Origin: Epiperipatus broadwayi
Lineage: Eukaryota; Onychophora; Udeonychophora; Euonychophora; Peripatidae
Direction of reading: 5' to 3'
DNA length: 64,000 bases
NCBI GenBank assembly: GCA_028023455.1
Contig: JAQFVV010012405.1
Location: forward strand, 3,167,149-3,231,148
Below, one piece after another: positions 61,613 to 64,000 of this stretch. The first letter of the stretch is position 1. Each line of letters opens with the position of its first letter. The translations under genes were made by a program, and so were the position numbers. The notes under the pieces were generated by a model, which worked only from the letters and a program-made list of their open reading frames with translations, was not told the origin of the DNA and searched no databases.

Positions 61613-61671
61613 GTAATCTGGACCAACTGATGATTGCTGGTTTAGCATGAAATACGTATATTGGTGATTGT
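61613..61671 (+). ncRNA. hammerhead ribozyme (type I), copy 1
   Basis: A self-cleaving RNA. Outer stem I is GUAAUC (61613-61618) with GAUUGU (61666-61671); UGG (61619-61621) bulges. Inner stem I is ACCAA (61622-61626) with UUGGU (61661-61665). The core CTGATGA is at 61627-61633. Stem II UGCU/AGCA with a GGUUU loop (61634-61648) is followed by GAAA (61649-61652). Stem III is very short (AUA CG UAU), so cleavage may need a dimer, as proposed for PLE hammerheads. Predicted cleavage is after A17 at 61660. All invariant core bases are present. The 10.1-11.1 pair is U-U instead of G-C, which may lower activity. Confidence 0.82.
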
Positions 61672-62080
61672 TTATCTTTTCAACATATATGTGTTCGAGT
61701 GTATCAGTGTTATGAGATAGTGTGGAGAGTGGTGGGTTGTCTGAAAGCTGTGCTCATATACCCTATATATTACATATATAAACACAGGTATATAATAAGC
61801 CCGTGTGTTTCAGTTATTACATAGTAGACATGTCTGCCCATCCCTTGTATTAAATGGATTATGTCCTGTGTATGAGTGGTCAGATTGATCTTAGGTCAAC
61901 ATGAGTGTGACAAGAATCTCGGCCTCAGGATGGCCTTTGAGTGTTCCATCATCAGATTTTCAATTGGATGGACTGTTGAAAAGTTGGCGGGTGGAGTACA
62001 TTGAAGCCTGTCCATTAAAGTATGAGGATTGGCTATCTCAATATATATCTGAGCACTTATAGCATATATATGTGGAGATG

Positions 62081-62139
62081 GTAATCTGGACCAACTGATG
62101 ATTGCTGGTTTAGCATGAAATATGTATATTGGTGATTGT
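62081..62139 (+). ncRNA. hammerhead ribozyme (type I), copy 2
   Basis: Same fold as copy 1, 468 bp downstream: ACCAA (62090-62094), CTGATGA (62095-62101), stem II (62102-62116), GAAA (62117-62120), short stem III (AUA UG UAU), A17 at 62128 and UUGGU (62129-62133). The outer stem I pairs as in copy 1. The only difference within the motif is C to T in the stem III loop. Cleavage at both sites would release a 468-nt RNA. Confidence 0.82.
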
Positions 62140-62294
62140 TTATCTTTTCAACATATATGTGTTCGAGTGTATCAGTGTTATGAGATAGTGTGGAGAGTGG
62201 TGGGTTGTCTGAAAGTCTGTGCTCATATATACCCTATATATTACATATATAAACACAGGTATATAATAAGCCTATGTGTTTCAGTTAACTCTTT

Positions 62295-64000
62295 TTAGAA
62301 ACGTTATATTTATTTATTTCACATGCTTATTCGAACAAAAGTGTTTATTCTTGCAATAATAGATTTATTCTCAAATAAAAGAAAATTAACATTAAGTTTC
62401 TTATTTTACCAATGTAGTTTCAGAATATTAATGAAGCATTATGCAGCTCAATTATTAAATATGCCTAGGATAGTGGGAGAGTAATTGGTTTGGGAAATAA
62501 AGGTCCCTGAATAAGATCCCATCATGCTTTTGAGTATGTTGATCTATTAGACTAATATAATATCAAATCTTTTGCTGGCATATGGACAACCTTACCTTTT
62601 GCTAAGGCAATAATCCGGTTCTATAACTTTTGTGTTTCTCAGGCATAATTAACATTTCTGTTTAATTTACTACAAGTGTATTTTCAACAAAAATGTTTCT
62701 ATTTACCAATTCAAAGTTAATCTCAAATGTGCAATAATTATCCAGAAGAAATGTTATAAATTTTTCAAACCTTTTCATCTCTACACTTGAGCATGTTTCA
62801 TAAGTGCACACATAACCTCAAACAATTGCTTATAAGAACTTGTAAAATATTTTCATACCCATAATACATCCATGACTATTCATATACTGAAAACGATATG
62901 ACTTGCACCCTCTTCCATTATATTTGAGAGTATAGAGTATAACATACTTTCAGGAAGTAATGAAATATGTTTTAATATATATTCTTTCAAATATCATGAA
63001 CAAAATTTGTTAGCTACAATCTTTTAGTTGTGCAATGTCATAGCTTAGAATTTTTATTGAGATAAACATTGTACAAAAGTATGGATTGTCAGCATTGGAT
63101 AATTTATTGCATTACTCAAACTGGGATGAATCGTGATTTCATCATGTTTTTGTCTGTTTAATTTAAACTGTTCTTTGTACTTATGTTAATATTTGTATAT
63201 AATATGTTATCAAAAAAAAGTTGCATGATTTCCAAGACAACTACAGTGTAATTATTATTATTTTTTCAAATAAAAACAACATTGAATTTTGTAACACATT
63301 TTGATACATGCTTTATGAAAGCATTTACAAACTCTTCCAAAGTCTGTGATTACTTCAAATGCCACAAATCTTTTTTGATTAACCAAGTCATATGCTTTAA
63401 TGAAATTTCATTCATCAATTTGTTTATATATTTCTGACTGGAAAAAATCTACATAAGAAAACTGTTTTAAGTATTTTTGGATGATAATTTCTACAGTTTT
63501 TTTTCACTCGCCTTTTTTTTGTTTTGAAAATTGAAAAAAAAAAATCCTTAAAATCAAATAACAAACATACCAGTTTCTATCATTATTTTGGATTATCAAC
63601 TTTAATAAAAATAAGAGGGCCCTTCATTGACTTAGTAGAATTATTATATTTTTTGTAGATCTGTACATCGATTTCAATGATTCTAAAAAAGTAATAAATA
63701 AGTAAAATTTTAAAAAAATCTAAAGTGCCTATGATCACAAATGATTACATAATCTTTGCATTATGACTTCCACAAGTTTCATGTGTCTTTTTTGTTTGTT
63801 TTTTAATGAATCTGTTTATAGATTTAAATCCACATGCTTAACATAATTTTATGCTTCATAAAATATAACCTTGAAAATATAAAATGGTAATTTTACTTTG
63901 AACTAGCTGTTAAACTTTAATATGAATGACAACTGCTTCTAAATGAGAAACATCAAATTTCCTAGCAATTTGTTTAGGGTGTCACTTTTTAAATTCTGTT
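62295..64000. other. AT-rich DNA without identifiable genes
   Basis: Short frames and homopolymers only. No repeat boundaries were found before the window ends. Confidence 0.5.

Larger units (their letters stand above)
61593..62286 (+). mobile_element. retrozyme-like element with two hammerhead ribozymes
   Basis: AACTCTTT occurs at 61585-61592 and 62287-62294 and brackets the 694-bp element. It consists of one full 468-bp unit (61593-62060) and a partial second unit (62061-62286), head to tail and about 95% identical where they overlap. Each unit has a complete hammerhead about 20-30 bases from its start. There is no ORF. Non-coding tandem units with type I hammerheads are the hallmark of animal retrozymes, which are thought to be mobilised by PLE enzymes. 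It could equally be the terminal-repeat part of a truncated PLE, since PLE terminal repeats also carry hammerheads. Confidence 0.8.

Overview
The window is strongly AT-rich, intron-and-desert-like metazoan DNA with no recognisable host protein-coding gene. Everything that can be identified is a mobile element or a relic of one: mariner and pogo/Tigger-like DNA transposons, tRNA-derived SINEs, three LINE types (L1/Tx1-like, RTE-like and one unplaced), Penelope-like element (PLE) fragments, and several non-coding fold-back or tandem elements. This mixture points to an invertebrate animal with a low-GC genome (cnidarian, mollusc, arthropod or flatworm are all possible); the sequence does not decide which. 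All the coding remnants carry frameshifts and stops, so none of the proteins is likely to be made intact.

Layout. 0-4.8 kb: AT-rich DNA with two tRNA-derived SINEs (one with a perfect 16-bp target duplication) and an internally deleted mariner with TA duplications. 4.8-11.2 kb: a nearly full-length plus-strand LINE with an ORF1 zinc knuckle, an APE-type endonuclease, a YMDD reverse transcriptase and a C-terminal CCHC motif, broken partly by four local tandem duplications. 12.5-28.5 kb: mostly AT-rich desert with fold-back elements, a minus-strand RTE relic split by a second mariner, and a pogo-like element split by a fold-back insertion with a 12-bp duplication. 29.4-33.1 kb: minus-strand LINE palm relic, then a minus-strand PLE reverse transcriptase relic. 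36.3-37.9 kb: a 0.74-kb palindrome carrying two oppositely oriented hammerhead motifs, next to a PLE GIY-YIG endonuclease relic. 38.5-40.5 kb: an unidentified ORF and a GC-richer tail. 42.9-44.5 kb: a second pogo-like copy containing an inserted fragment that stops inside a hammerhead. 49.8-52.1 kb: a tandem/inverted 332-bp array that entered as one block (14-bp duplication). 52.1-55.0 kb: a second, divergent LINE related to the first. 61.6-62.3 kb: a 694-bp non-coding element with two direct hammerhead ribozymes 468 bp apart, bounded by an 8-bp duplication.

The most interesting content is the hammerhead-bearing group. The 61.6-kb element has the organisation expected of an animal retrozyme: tandem non-coding units, each with a complete type I hammerhead, expected to give 468-nt RNAs. 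The 36.4-kb palindrome is an inverted relative with the same 3' end. PLE fragments in the same window are the plausible source of the enzymes that mobilise such elements. Several other fold-back elements carry a looser CUGA...GAAA-like motif that may be a degenerate form of the same thing. These functional links are inference from known families, not shown by the sequence.
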